Assembly (NCBI GenBank): GCA_902766015.1
Contig: CACXCC010000001.1
Location: 1-43,669, forward strand
DNA length: 43,669 nt
Direction: 5' to 3'
Source: an uncultured Veillonellaceae bacterium
GTDB lineage: Bacteria; Bacillota; Negativicutes; Selenomonadales; Selenomonadaceae
Made by a program: the position numbers and the translations under genes. The notes beneath the pieces were generated by a model. It saw only the letters and a program-made list of their open reading frames with translations. It ran no database searches and was not told where the DNA came from. This document shows positions 32,619 through 40,525 of the stretch, in pieces. How positions within the stretch are numbered: the first letter of the stretch is position 1; every line of letters starts with the position of its first letter.

Positions 32619-33437
32619 ATGGGAAAACAACCGGTCATGATCCCGATGCCGGGGCGCCCGAAAAAACGCTTGTTTATCGGCATGATCAGCCTTGCGACAC
32701 TGCTTTTCGCGCTTGCGCTTTTCCTGATCTGGTATATCGGCGTACCGGGACTTTCGCGGATTCAGCCGATGCTGCCGTGGATTCTCGGCGGTATTTTCAC
32801 GCTGATTATCGCCGTGGCGTTTTTCGGCATCGTCAATCTTGTTCTCGCCGTGAGCGGTATGCCGTATATTTCGATTCTGCAGAAACAGACCTATACGTGG
32901 ATCAATCTGCTTTTTCCGACGGCGGTACGTCTCGGCAAATTGTTCGGCGTCACGCGGCGTCAGCTTGAAGGGTCATTTATTGCCGTCAGCAATCTGCTCT
33001 TTAACCGCAAACAGATCCGCGTACCGGCGGAACGACTGCTCGTTTTGACACCGCATTGTCTGCAGCTCGCGAGTTGTCCGCATAAAATTACGCGCGATCC
33101 GCATAACTGTAAACGTTGCGGCGGCTGTGATATCGGCGCACTTGTGACACTTGCCGACGAGATGGGATTTCACTTTTTTGTTGCGACGGGCGGGACACTT
33201 GCGCGTCAGGTCGTTTACAAGTCACGTCCGAAAGTCGTGCTCGCGATCGCCTGTGAACGTGACCTGATGAGCGGCATTCAGGATGTTTATCCGCTTCCTG
33301 CCGTCGGTGTACTCAATATCCGCCCGAACGGACCGTGTTACAATACACACGTTGACATGGATGAAGTCAGACGTCAAATCGAGCGGATCGTCATCCCGAA
33401 AGATTCATCGGAAAAGAAGGAGGAACCGCATGGATAA
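32619..33437 (+). CDS. DUF116 membrane protein with cysteine cluster
   Basis: Conserved protein of unknown function, commonly found between fmt and rsmB in Firmicutes. The 272 residues have two membrane helices at about 19-42 and 53-79. The cytoplasmic domain is rich in cysteine (C147, C153, C164, C167, C170 in HCLQLASCPH and HNCKRCGGC), suggesting a metal or iron-sulfur site. The ATG at 32619 has AGAGGAGGA upstream, 13 bases after fmt. A longer frame starting inside fmt is not supported. The gene overlaps rsmB by eight bases. Confidence 0.88.
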   Translation: MGKQPVMIPMPGRPKKRLFIGMISLATLLFALALFLIWYIGVPGLSRIQPMLPWILGGIFTLIIAVAFFGIVNLVLAVSGMPYISILQKQTYTWINLLFPTAVRLGKLFGVTRRQLEGSFIAVSNLLFNRKQIRVPAERLLVLTPHCLQLASCPHKITRDPHNCKRCGGCDIGALVTLADEMGFHFFVATGGTLARQVVYKSRPKVVLAIACERDLMSGIQDVYPLPAVGVLNIRPNGPCYNTHVDMDEVRRQIERIVIPKDSSEKKEEPHG

Positions 33438-34770
33438 AGCACGCGAAACGGCATTGCGGGTTTTGCAGGCCGTTGAAGAAGAGGGTGCTTACGCCAACGT
33501 TGCACTGGTCAAAGTCATGCGGCGTCATCCGCTGTCCGAACAGGACCGCCGTTTTGTGACGGAACTCGTTTACGGGACGGTCAAAGCGAGCGGTACGCTC
33601 GACTGGATTCTGCGCCGTTACAGCAGCCGTCCTCTGCGCAAAATTCTGCCGATGATTCGTCTGATTCTTAAAATGGGCCTTTATCAGATTTTTTATCTCG
33701 ACCGCGTACCGGCTTCGGCGGCCTGCAATACGTCCGTCGATCTTGCGAAGCGATACGGTCACGCGGGAACGGCCAAGTTTGTCAACGCGATTCTCCGCAG
33801 CGCCGTTCGCGAACCGGAAAAGGCTGCTTTTCCGCACGGTCCGGGGAAAGCAACGGAAGAACTTGCCCTTGCGAGTTTCCATCCGCAGTGGCTCGTACGA
33901 CGTTGGGTAAAGGCGTTCGGTTTTGACGAAGCAAAGGCACTTTGTGACTTTGACAATACGCAGGCGCCTCTCGTCGTCCGCGTCAACACGCTTAAAACCA
34001 ACCGCGAGGGATTGCTTGACGCGTTAAAAGAGTCCGGCGCTGAAGCGGAGCCGTCAACATGGTCGCCGGAAGGGGTCATCATTCGTTCGCACGGTTCGCT
34101 TGACACGCTCGCGCCGTTGCAGGAAGGACTTTGCCAGGTTCAGGACGAAAGTTCCATGCTGGTCGCGCATGTTGTTGCACCGCAGGACGGCGAGTTTATC
34201 ATTGACTGCTGCAGTGCGCCGGGCGGAAAAACAACGCATATGGCCGCACTGATGCATAATACGGGACATATTGTCGCCGGCGATCTTTACGATCACAAAC
34301 TCGAGCGCATCGCGGAAAACGCAGCGCGTCTCGGTATCACGACGATCGAAACGAAAAAAACGGATGCGCGTGACATCGGCAAACTCTATCCGGGTAAAGC
34401 CGACCGCGTCCTCGTCGACGCTCCCTGTTCGGGACTCGGCGTCCTGCGCCGCAAACCCGATGCGCGCTGGCGCAAAACAGAAGAAGAAATCGCCGAACTG
34501 CCGAAACTGCAGTACGCGATTCTCGCGTCAGCGGCCATGGCGGTTAAACCGGGAGGCGTTCTCGTTTACAGTACGTGTACCATCGAACGCGCGGAAAACC
34601 AAGCCGTCGTCGAAAGCTTTTTGACACGTCATCCGGAGTTCTCCCTCGAATGTACCGGTTCGTTTCTTCCGGAAAAGAAGCGTCAGGAAGATATGGTCCA
34701 GCTTTATCCGCAGCGTGACGGCACGGACGGATTTTTCATTGCCCGTCTGCGCCGCGCTGCCGATCAGTAA
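33430..34770 (+). CDS. rsmB: 16S rRNA m5C967 methyltransferase RsmB
   Basis: SAM-dependent enzyme that methylates C967 of 16S rRNA. The 446 residues comprise an N-terminal NusB-like RNA-binding domain (about 1-150: VLQAVEEEGAYANVAL, LVYGTVKASGTLDWIL) and a C-terminal catalytic domain. The catalytic part has CSAPGGKTTHMAAL (SAM site), VDAPCSGLGVLRRKPDARW (motif IV cysteine) and YSTCTIERAENQAVV (motif VI cysteine). The ATG at 33430 has AAGGAGG upstream within DUF116. An extended frame from 33283 is only overlap with that gene. rlmN follows after 28 bases. Confidence 0.95.
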   Translation: MDKARETALRVLQAVEEEGAYANVALVKVMRRHPLSEQDRRFVTELVYGTVKASGTLDWILRRYSSRPLRKILPMIRLILKMGLYQIFYLDRVPASAACNTSVDLAKRYGHAGTAKFVNAILRSAVREPEKAAFPHGPGKATEELALASFHPQWLVRRWVKAFGFDEAKALCDFDNTQAPLVVRVNTLKTNREGLLDALKESGAEAEPSTWSPEGVIIRSHGSLDTLAPLQEGLCQVQDESSMLVAHVVAPQDGEFIIDCCSAPGGKTTHMAALMHNTGHIVAGDLYDHKLERIAENAARLGITTIETKKTDARDIGKLYPGKADRVLVDAPCSGLGVLRRKPDARWRKTEEEIAELPKLQYAILASAAMAVKPGGVLVYSTCTIERAENQAVVESFLTRHPEFSLECTGSFLPEKKRQEDMVQLYPQRDGTDGFFIARLRRAADQ

Positions 34771-34798
34771 GATAAATAAGAAAGATAAGGAAAATCAC

Positions 34799-35839
34799 GT
34801 GAACGATATTTTTGGCTGCAATCTCGCAGAACTCAAAGAGGCACTTGCCGATTACAAAGTACCGGCGTACCGTGCCCGTCAAATCGCCGAGTGGATGTAT
34901 CAAAAGGGTGCGCGCTCGTTTGATGACATGACAAATCTGCCGAAAAATCTGCGTGCGGCACTCAGCGGCGCGTTTTCGATCCGCGAACCGCGCGTCAAGG
35001 ACCGACTTGACTCCGCTGACGGACAAACGACGAAGTTCTTGCTCGAGTTTGCGGACGGAACGGCCGTCGAAACTGTTCTGATGCGTCATTCCTACGGCAA
35101 CAGCGTCTGTGTTTCGACGCAGGCCGGCTGCAATATGGGCTGTGCATTCTGTGCGTCAACACTGCACGGTATGGCGCGGAATTTGACGACAGGGGAAATG
35201 CTTGCCCAGGTCATGACGGTCGAGGAAATGCTGCGCGAACAGGACGGTCATGTCAATACGATCGTCATTATGGGCAGCGGCGAACCACTAATGAATTACG
35301 ACGCCGTGCTCGGCTTTATCCGTCTCATGCATGAACCGTACGTTTTGAACCTCGGTTATCGCAATATCACGCTTTCGACATCGGGAATCGTGCCGGGGAT
35401 GTACCGCCTTGCCGAGGAAGGACTGCCGATTTCGCTGTCGGTTTCGCTGCACGCGCCGAATCAGGAACTGCGCGCAACGCTCATGCCGATCGCACGCAAA
35501 TATCCGCTCACTGACGTCATCGAGGCCGCGGATCACTACGCTGACGTCACGAAACGGCGTGTGACGTATGAGTATATCCTCATCGATCACGTCAATGACG
35601 GCGAGGAGCAGGCGCGCGAACTCATCCGTCTGCTGCAGGGAAAACTCGCGAGTGTCAACCTCATCCCGATCAATCCGGTTGTCGAACGCAATCTCATGCG
35701 TCCCGCACCAGCACGCATTGACGCGTTCGAGCGCATACTGTCACGTCATCATTTGACCGTCACCGTGCGCCGCGAGATGGGCACGGACATTCAGGCGGCC
35801 TGCGGGCAGTTACGCAATCGTCATTTACAGGGAAAATGA
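34799..35839 (+). CDS. rlmN: Dual-specificity RNA methyltransferase RlmN
   Basis: Radical SAM enzyme that makes 2-methyladenosine at A2503 of 23S rRNA and A37 of some tRNAs. The 346 residues contain the cluster motif CNMGCAFC with C111, C115 and C118. C104 lies seven residues before it, matching the methyl-carrying C118 of E. coli by spacing, and a late cysteine in DIQAACGQLR completes the pair. The start is GTG at 34799 with ATAAGG at 34785-34790, eight bases upstream. A longer frame from 34715 would overlap rsmB. No terminator is obvious after it. Confidence 0.95.
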   Translation: MNDIFGCNLAELKEALADYKVPAYRARQIAEWMYQKGARSFDDMTNLPKNLRAALSGAFSIREPRVKDRLDSADGQTTKFLLEFADGTAVETVLMRHSYGNSVCVSTQAGCNMGCAFCASTLHGMARNLTTGEMLAQVMTVEEMLREQDGHVNTIVIMGSGEPLMNYDAVLGFIRLMHEPYVLNLGYRNITLSTSGIVPGMYRLAEEGLPISLSVSLHAPNQELRATLMPIARKYPLTDVIEAADHYADVTKRRVTYEYILIDHVNDGEEQARELIRLLQGKLASVNLIPINPVVERNLMRPAPARIDAFERILSRHHLTVTVRREMGTDIQAACGQLRNRHLQGK

Positions 35840-35877
35840 CGGACAGTCACGAAGGGGTATAAATTATTTATGCGATC

Positions 35878-35886
35878 TGTTATAAT
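35878..35886 (+). promoter_or_regulatory. Extended -10 promoter of the FHA-kinase operon
   Basis: TGTTATAAT at 35878-35886 is an extended -10 element 39 bases before the first FHA gene. The -35 position (TATAAA) is weak. It probably drives the whole envelope-signalling operon to rsgA. Confidence 0.6.
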
Positions 35887-35924
35887 GAATTCGTACAGAT
35901 GACTGTCAGGGAAAGGAGCATGTC

Positions 35925-36647
35925 ATGGGACTTGTGCGACTGGAATCCTTCCTCGAAGATCATATTGAAGGATTTTTTAATAAAAAGTTCAGCAGTGACC
36001 TCGAACCGGTTGAACTCATTAAAGGACTGGAACGCGAAATGGCGAAGTACCGCAAAAAGAAATCCGTGCCCAATGTCTACGAATTGACGTTGAGCAACGA
36101 AGATTATCAGCGGCTCTGCGCACAGCGCATTTACGATACATTGTATACAGCGATCGAGAAGCAGGTAATTCTCGATGATAAAGTCATGGACGGAACGCTG
36201 CGCATTCATATGCATCAACAGCGCCGTTTGACGCGGGGCGTGTTTAAACTCGAATCGGCGTTTCACGAGCAGGATGACGGCGAAGATGACGTCAATGCTT
36301 CGCATACGATTATGCTCGATCGGCCTACGGCGCCGCTGCTTTCGCCGGGAGATCATATGACGGCATCACTGAATGTCATCGAAGGTCCGGATCTAGACTC
36401 GTATCTCGAAATCGGTGAAAAGCGCATCTATCTCGGACGGCGCGATAAGAATGATTTTATCCTGACGGACAGCAACGCGTCGCGCCTGCACGCCTGGATT
36501 TCTTATGAACGGCATCGTCATATTCTGCACGATGCGCAAAGTACGAATGGGACGTTCGTGAACGATCGTCCGGTCGAAACCTGCTGTCTGCGGGACGGCG
36601 ACCGGATTCGGATCGGACTCAATGTCCTGATATATGAGGTGATTTAA
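35925..36647 (+). CDS. FhaA-like protein: DUF3662 plus FHA domain
   Basis: A 240-residue cytoplasmic protein. The first 110 residues match the DUF3662 domain of FhaA (LVRLESFLEDHIEGFFNKKFSSDLEPVELIKGLEREM). A linker follows, then a C-terminal FHA phosphothreonine-binding domain at about 163-240 with YLGRRDKNDFILTDSNASRLHAWI and STNGTFVNDRPV. The ATG at 35925 has AAAGGAG upstream. It heads the operon containing the PP2C phosphatase and PASTA kinase, so it likely reads kinase-phosphorylated partners in envelope growth, as FhaA does in mycobacteria. Confidence 0.88.
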   Translation: MGLVRLESFLEDHIEGFFNKKFSSDLEPVELIKGLEREMAKYRKKKSVPNVYELTLSNEDYQRLCAQRIYDTLYTAIEKQVILDDKVMDGTLRIHMHQQRRLTRGVFKLESAFHEQDDGEDDVNASHTIMLDRPTAPLLSPGDHMTASLNVIEGPDLDSYLEIGEKRIYLGRRDKNDFILTDSNASRLHAWISYERHRHILHDAQSTNGTFVNDRPVETCCLRDGDRIRIGLNVLIYEVI

Positions 36648-36648
36648 G

Positions 36649-37101
36649 TTGCCGTCCATGGCGTTGATCGTAAAAATTGTGCGGGTTGTCCTGGAATACG
36701 GGATGTTATTCTGGCTTCTCTGGTTCGTCCTGCATTTAAGCCGGCGTATGTTCACGAATGTCCGCCGCGAAATCAAACAACAAAAACCGCCTGTTGTCAC
36801 GCACCATGAAGCCGTTTTGACCGTCGAGAAAGCGGGCGAAAAGGAATTGATCGGGCGGCGGTTCGCTTTTAACGATCAGATTTCGATCGGCCGCGGCAGC
36901 GATAACGATATCGTGATCCCGGAACGGTATGTTTCGCATCACCATACCGTCATTTTCCGACGCGGCAGTCAATATGTCATCGAAGATCTGGGCAGTATGA
37001 ATCATACGTATTTGAATGAGCAAATCCTAAAGGGGAGCGCATATTTAAAACAGGGTGACGTTATCCGTGTCGGTTTTGTCACGCTGAAATTCGAGAGGTG
37101 A
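36649..37101 (+). CDS. FhaB-like membrane protein with FHA domain
   Basis: A 150-residue protein with one N-terminal membrane helix (about 6-27), a basic linker and a C-terminal FHA domain at about 72-150 (ISIGRGSDNDIVIPERYVSHHHTVIF, DLGSMNHTYLNEQIL). The layout is that of FhaB (FipA) next to pstP in actinobacteria. I chose TTG at 36649, one base after the previous stop, because GAGGTGA at 36636-36642 is six bases upstream. An ATG at 36658 is too far for that site but cannot be excluded. It should be a threonine-phosphorylation reader at the membrane. Confidence 0.85.
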   Translation: MPSMALIVKIVRVVLEYGMLFWLLWFVLHLSRRMFTNVRREIKQQKPPVVTHHEAVLTVEKAGEKELIGRRFAFNDQISIGRGSDNDIVIPERYVSHHHTVIFRRGSQYVIEDLGSMNHTYLNEQILKGSAYLKQGDVIRVGFVTLKFER

Positions 37102-37106
37102 GCGGA

Positions 37107-37811
37107 GTGATCGAGGTATATGAGGCGACGGACATCGGCTGTGTCCGCCAAACGAATGAGGACAGCGAACTCGTCTTCGAACCCGCCGTTTACGTTGCAG
37201 CTGACGGAATGGGCGGTTACGCGGCCGGAGAAGTGGCAAGTCGTCTTCTTGTCGATACCGTGCGCGGATGTCTCGCCGGACATGACGTCATCGGCACGGC
37301 GGATCTGCGCGACGCGGTTCTTGCCGGCAATCGGTCAATTCTCAACTGTGTTGCGCGCCATCCGGAGTATCAGGGCATGGGGACGACGGCGACGATTCTG
37401 CATCTGGAGTCGGGTGAAGCACGCTGGGCTCATGTCGGTGACAGCCGTCTTTATCTGTTGCGTGACAATGAACTGCGTCAAATCACCCGCGATCATTCGT
37501 ATGTCGAAGGCCTCGTTGAGCGGGGAACGATTACGCGCGAAGAGGCGCGTTCCCATCCGAAGAAGAACATGCTGCTTCGTGCCGTCGGTATCGGGTCGGA
37601 TCTTGACGTTGACACGGGCAGTTTTCCGCTTGCGGACGGGGATGTTTTTCTGCTCGCAACGGACGGCTTGACCAATATGGTCGATGATTCGTCGATTACG
37701 GCCCTGCTTCGGATTCCCGAATCCGATCCGGCAAAGGCGCTTGTTGCCGAAGCCCGCCGCTGCGGCGGACGCGATAATATTACGGCGTTGGTGGTGAAGT
37801 GGCATTCATGA
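37107..37811 (+). CDS. PP2C-type serine/threonine phosphatase (PrpC/PstP/Stp)
   Basis: Metal-dependent phosphatase that counteracts the PASTA kinase. The 234 residues include RQTNED, VAADGMGGYAAGEVAS, GMGTTATIL, AHVGDSRLYLLR, LLATDGLTNMVDD and GGRDNITALVV, the full PP2C motif set with the Asp metal ligands. There is no membrane segment, unlike mycobacterial PstP. The GTG at 37107 is preferred, with GAGAGG at 37093-37098 upstream. A GTG at 37098 overlapping that site is less likely. The stop overlaps the SEDS start as ATGA. Confidence 0.93.
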   Translation: MIEVYEATDIGCVRQTNEDSELVFEPAVYVAADGMGGYAAGEVASRLLVDTVRGCLAGHDVIGTADLRDAVLAGNRSILNCVARHPEYQGMGTTATILHLESGEARWAHVGDSRLYLLRDNELRQITRDHSYVEGLVERGTITREEARSHPKKNMLLRAVGIGSDLDVDTGSFPLADGDVFLLATDGLTNMVDDSSITALLRIPESDPAKALVAEARRCGGRDNITALVVKWHS

Positions 37812-39088
37812 AAGAAAAATCCTTGCTCATGGCGCCGCTCGGCATATTGATTTGCGGTTTCGGCGTCCTGCTTTTGAAAGGTCAAACCTTTGCGGTACCG
37901 TCATATCTGCATTGGCTTCCTGCAGGGGGAGCATGGCTTGCGGTTCTCGGTATTGCTGCAATTGTTTCCTTATTTTTGTACTATATTCTGCATCATATCG
38001 GGCTTGATACCGATATTTATGTGATTATCCTGACACTGGCGAGTATCGGGCTCACGGAAATCGCACGGTTGAAGCCGGAACTTCTCGTGCCTCAGGTTTG
38101 TTGGCTTACGGCGGGACTCATCGTCTTTTTCCTTGTTATTCGTTTTTGGCGTCCGCTGCGTTCATTACTCAATTATCCGTATTTGTTGGGACTCGCCTGT
38201 ATTGTCATTCTCGGGTTACCGCTTCTTTTCGGCACGGAAATCGGGGGCAGCCGCAACTGGCTCGTTTTGGGACCGGTTTCCGTACAGCCTTCGGAGTTCG
38301 GCAAGATTCTCATTGTCTTTTTCCTTGCGGCGTATCTCTCGAGTCACCGTCGCGTTTTGACGCTCCCCGCGCGGAAAATTCTCTTTTTGCGTCTGCCGCC
38401 GCTGCGGTTTATCGCGCCGCTCATTTGTATTTGGAGCCTTGCGGTCCTCATGTTCGTCGTCGAACGGGATCTCGGCTCGGCATTGCTGTTTTTCGGTATC
38501 GCGGTACTGATGACGTATATGGCGACGGGGAGTAAGTCTTACGTTTTTCTCGCACTGCTGTTTTTCGGCGCGGCCGTTGTCATCAGCTATCTCGCGTTCG
38601 GTCATGTACGCGTGCGTTTTGACATTTGGCTCAATCCGTGGCAGGATCCTTCCGGTATGGCGTATCAGGTCGTACAGTCGCTGTTTTCCTTCGGAACGGG
38701 AGGGATTTGGGGGACGGGATTCGGTTACGGTCATCCGGGATTTATCCCGGAAGTCCATACGGACTTCATTTTCGCCGCGATCGGCGAGGAATGGGGCCTG
38801 GTCGGATCACTCGCGATTCTTCTCTGCTATGTATTGCTGTTCTGGCGCGGAATTCAGATTGCCTTGACGCGTCAGGGCGACAGTGAAGCGCTGCTTGCGG
38901 CCGGATGTGCGTCACTCGTGCTTTTGCAGGCGTTTATTATCATTGCCGGCGTCATTAAATTCCTGCCGTTGACGGGAATTACGCTGCCGTTTATCAGTTA
39001 CGGCGGCAGTTCGATGGTGTCGGGATTTATCCTGCTCGGCTTACTCGTATCCCTTTCCCGGAAAGAAAGGGGGCGGAGCAATGAATGA
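37808..39088 (+). CDS. SEDS-family peptidoglycan glycosyltransferase (FtsW/RodA)
   Basis: Polytopic membrane enzyme that polymerises lipid II. The 426-residue protein has about ten helices. It carries the SEDS landmarks: GGSRNWLVLGPVSVQPSEFGKI, VVERDLGSALLFFG, GTGFGYGHPGFIPEVHTDFIFAAIGEEWG and LPLTGITLPFISYGGSSM. The ATG at 37808 overlaps the phosphatase stop. It is paired with a class B PBP, overlapping by eight bases, which fits the idea that each SEDS protein works with its own transpeptidase. FtsW and RodA roles cannot be told apart from sequence. Operon position matches actinobacterial rodA. Confidence 0.93.
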   Translation: MKEKSLLMAPLGILICGFGVLLLKGQTFAVPSYLHWLPAGGAWLAVLGIAAIVSLFLYYILHHIGLDTDIYVIILTLASIGLTEIARLKPELLVPQVCWLTAGLIVFFLVIRFWRPLRSLLNYPYLLGLACIVILGLPLLFGTEIGGSRNWLVLGPVSVQPSEFGKILIVFFLAAYLSSHRRVLTLPARKILFLRLPPLRFIAPLICIWSLAVLMFVVERDLGSALLFFGIAVLMTYMATGSKSYVFLALLFFGAAVVISYLAFGHVRVRFDIWLNPWQDPSGMAYQVVQSLFSFGTGGIWGTGFGYGHPGFIPEVHTDFIFAAIGEEWGLVGSLAILLCYVLLFWRGIQIALTRQGDSEALLAAGCASLVLLQAFIIIAGVIKFLPLTGITLPFISYGGSSMVSGFILLGLLVSLSRKERGRSNE

Positions 39089-40475
39089 CTGGAAATTGAA
39101 GCGTCAAATCCTCAAAGCGGGATCGTTCCTGCTTGTCCTCTGCGGCTTGCTGACGGCATATCTTTTCTACGTGACGGCTGTCGAGGGAGACGAATTGGCG
39201 TCAAATGCCCTGAACCCGCGTAATGCCGCAGCCCGCGCCGATATCGTGCGCGGTTCGATCCTTGATGACAAAGGACGGGTTTTGGCACAGAACCGTCCCG
39301 ACGGAAGCCGCAGTTATCCGATGGGGCCGTCGATGGCGGCCGTCACGGGATACAACGGCGATAAAATCGGCAGTGCCGGTATCGAAGGCCACGCAAACCG
39401 GGAACTTCTCGGACTTACGGCTGACATGACGCATATGGGACCGATATCCCAGCTTCTGCAGTCCGATCGCGGCAATGACGTCAAATTGACGATTGACGCA
39501 GACGTACAACAGGCCGCTTATGACGGAATGGCCGGAAGACGCGGCGCTGTCGTTGCCGTTGACATTGACACGGGCGCCGTTCTCGCGATGGTCAGTTCAC
39601 CGGCATATGACCCGAACAACATCGAATCCGAATGGCAGACGTTGTCAAAACAGGAAGACAGTCCGCTTCTCAATCGCGCCGTTCAGGGCCTGTATCCGCC
39701 GGGGTCGACGATCAAGCCGATGATCGCGGATGTCGCGCTGACGGAACATGTCACGGATCCGAATGAAGTTTTTGACTGCAGCGGTGTGCTTGACGTCGGC
39801 GGCGGAATGTCGATCCGCGAGAGCCACGGCGAAGTCCACGGCCGCGTCAATCTGGAACAGGCCGTGACGGAATCGTGCAATGTCACGTTTGGTACGCTCG
39901 GCATGCGTCTCGGTGACGAGAAACTGAAAAAAGGGTTCGAGCGTTTTGGCTTTGACCGTGAAATCGGCGGCGAAGTTTTGATGACAAAATCGCATTTTCC
40001 GGCGTTCGGTTCCCTTTCCCAAGGCGATCAGGCGCAAACGGCGATCGGGCAGAGCAGTCTGCTCGTGACGCCGATGCATATGGCACTCCTCGCCAGTGCG
40101 TTTGCCCATGACGGTACGATCATGAAACCGTATCTGATCGACGAGGTCATTACGCCGGGCGGAACGGTTGTGCATAAAACGACGCCGGAAAAATGGTTGA
40201 CGGCAACGACGCCGGAAATGGCTAAACGCATTGACGGTTATATGGAAGAAGTTGTCACGAAGGGAACCGGAACGGCGGCCCGTGTCAGCGGTATTCGCGT
40301 CGTCGGCAAAACGGGAACGGCCGAAAATCCGGCCGGAAAAGACCATGCCTGGTTTATCGGCTCCGCCGAACTGCGCGACCGTCGTATTGCGTTTGCGATT
40401 ATCATCGAAAACGCCGGCGGCGGAGGCATTGAAGCCGCGCCGATTGCCCGTAAAATGATTTTGAGCCTGACCTGA
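39081..40475 (+). CDS. Class B penicillin-binding protein (PbpA-like transpeptidase)
   Basis: Peptidoglycan transpeptidase of 464 residues, anchored by one N-terminal helix (about 13-32). A short PBP-dimer region contains RGSILDDKGRVLAQN. The catalytic domain has SxxK at S209-K212 (PPGSTIKPM), SxN at S265-N267 (TESCNVTF) and KTGT at 410-413. It is small for a class B enzyme, like actinobacterial PbpA. Its ATG lies in the 3' end of the SEDS gene, so the two should be made in a fixed ratio. Loss of the large N-terminal module seen in FtsI suggests a role in elongation or specialised growth. Confidence 0.93.
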   Translation: MNDWKLKRQILKAGSFLLVLCGLLTAYLFYVTAVEGDELASNALNPRNAAARADIVRGSILDDKGRVLAQNRPDGSRSYPMGPSMAAVTGYNGDKIGSAGIEGHANRELLGLTADMTHMGPISQLLQSDRGNDVKLTIDADVQQAAYDGMAGRRGAVVAVDIDTGAVLAMVSSPAYDPNNIESEWQTLSKQEDSPLLNRAVQGLYPPGSTIKPMIADVALTEHVTDPNEVFDCSGVLDVGGGMSIRESHGEVHGRVNLEQAVTESCNVTFGTLGMRLGDEKLKKGFERFGFDREIGGEVLMTKSHFPAFGSLSQGDQAQTAIGQSSLLVTPMHMALLASAFAHDGTIMKPYLIDEVITPGGTVVHKTTPEKWLTATTPEMAKRIDGYMEEVVTKGTGTAARVSGIRVVGKTGTAENPAGKDHAWFIGSAELRDRRIAFAIIIENAGGGGIEAAPIARKMILSLT

Positions 40476-40525
40476 CCTGTCAGCAGGGTTTGACATAGAG
40501 GTTTGACTATAGGAGGAACGAGATT

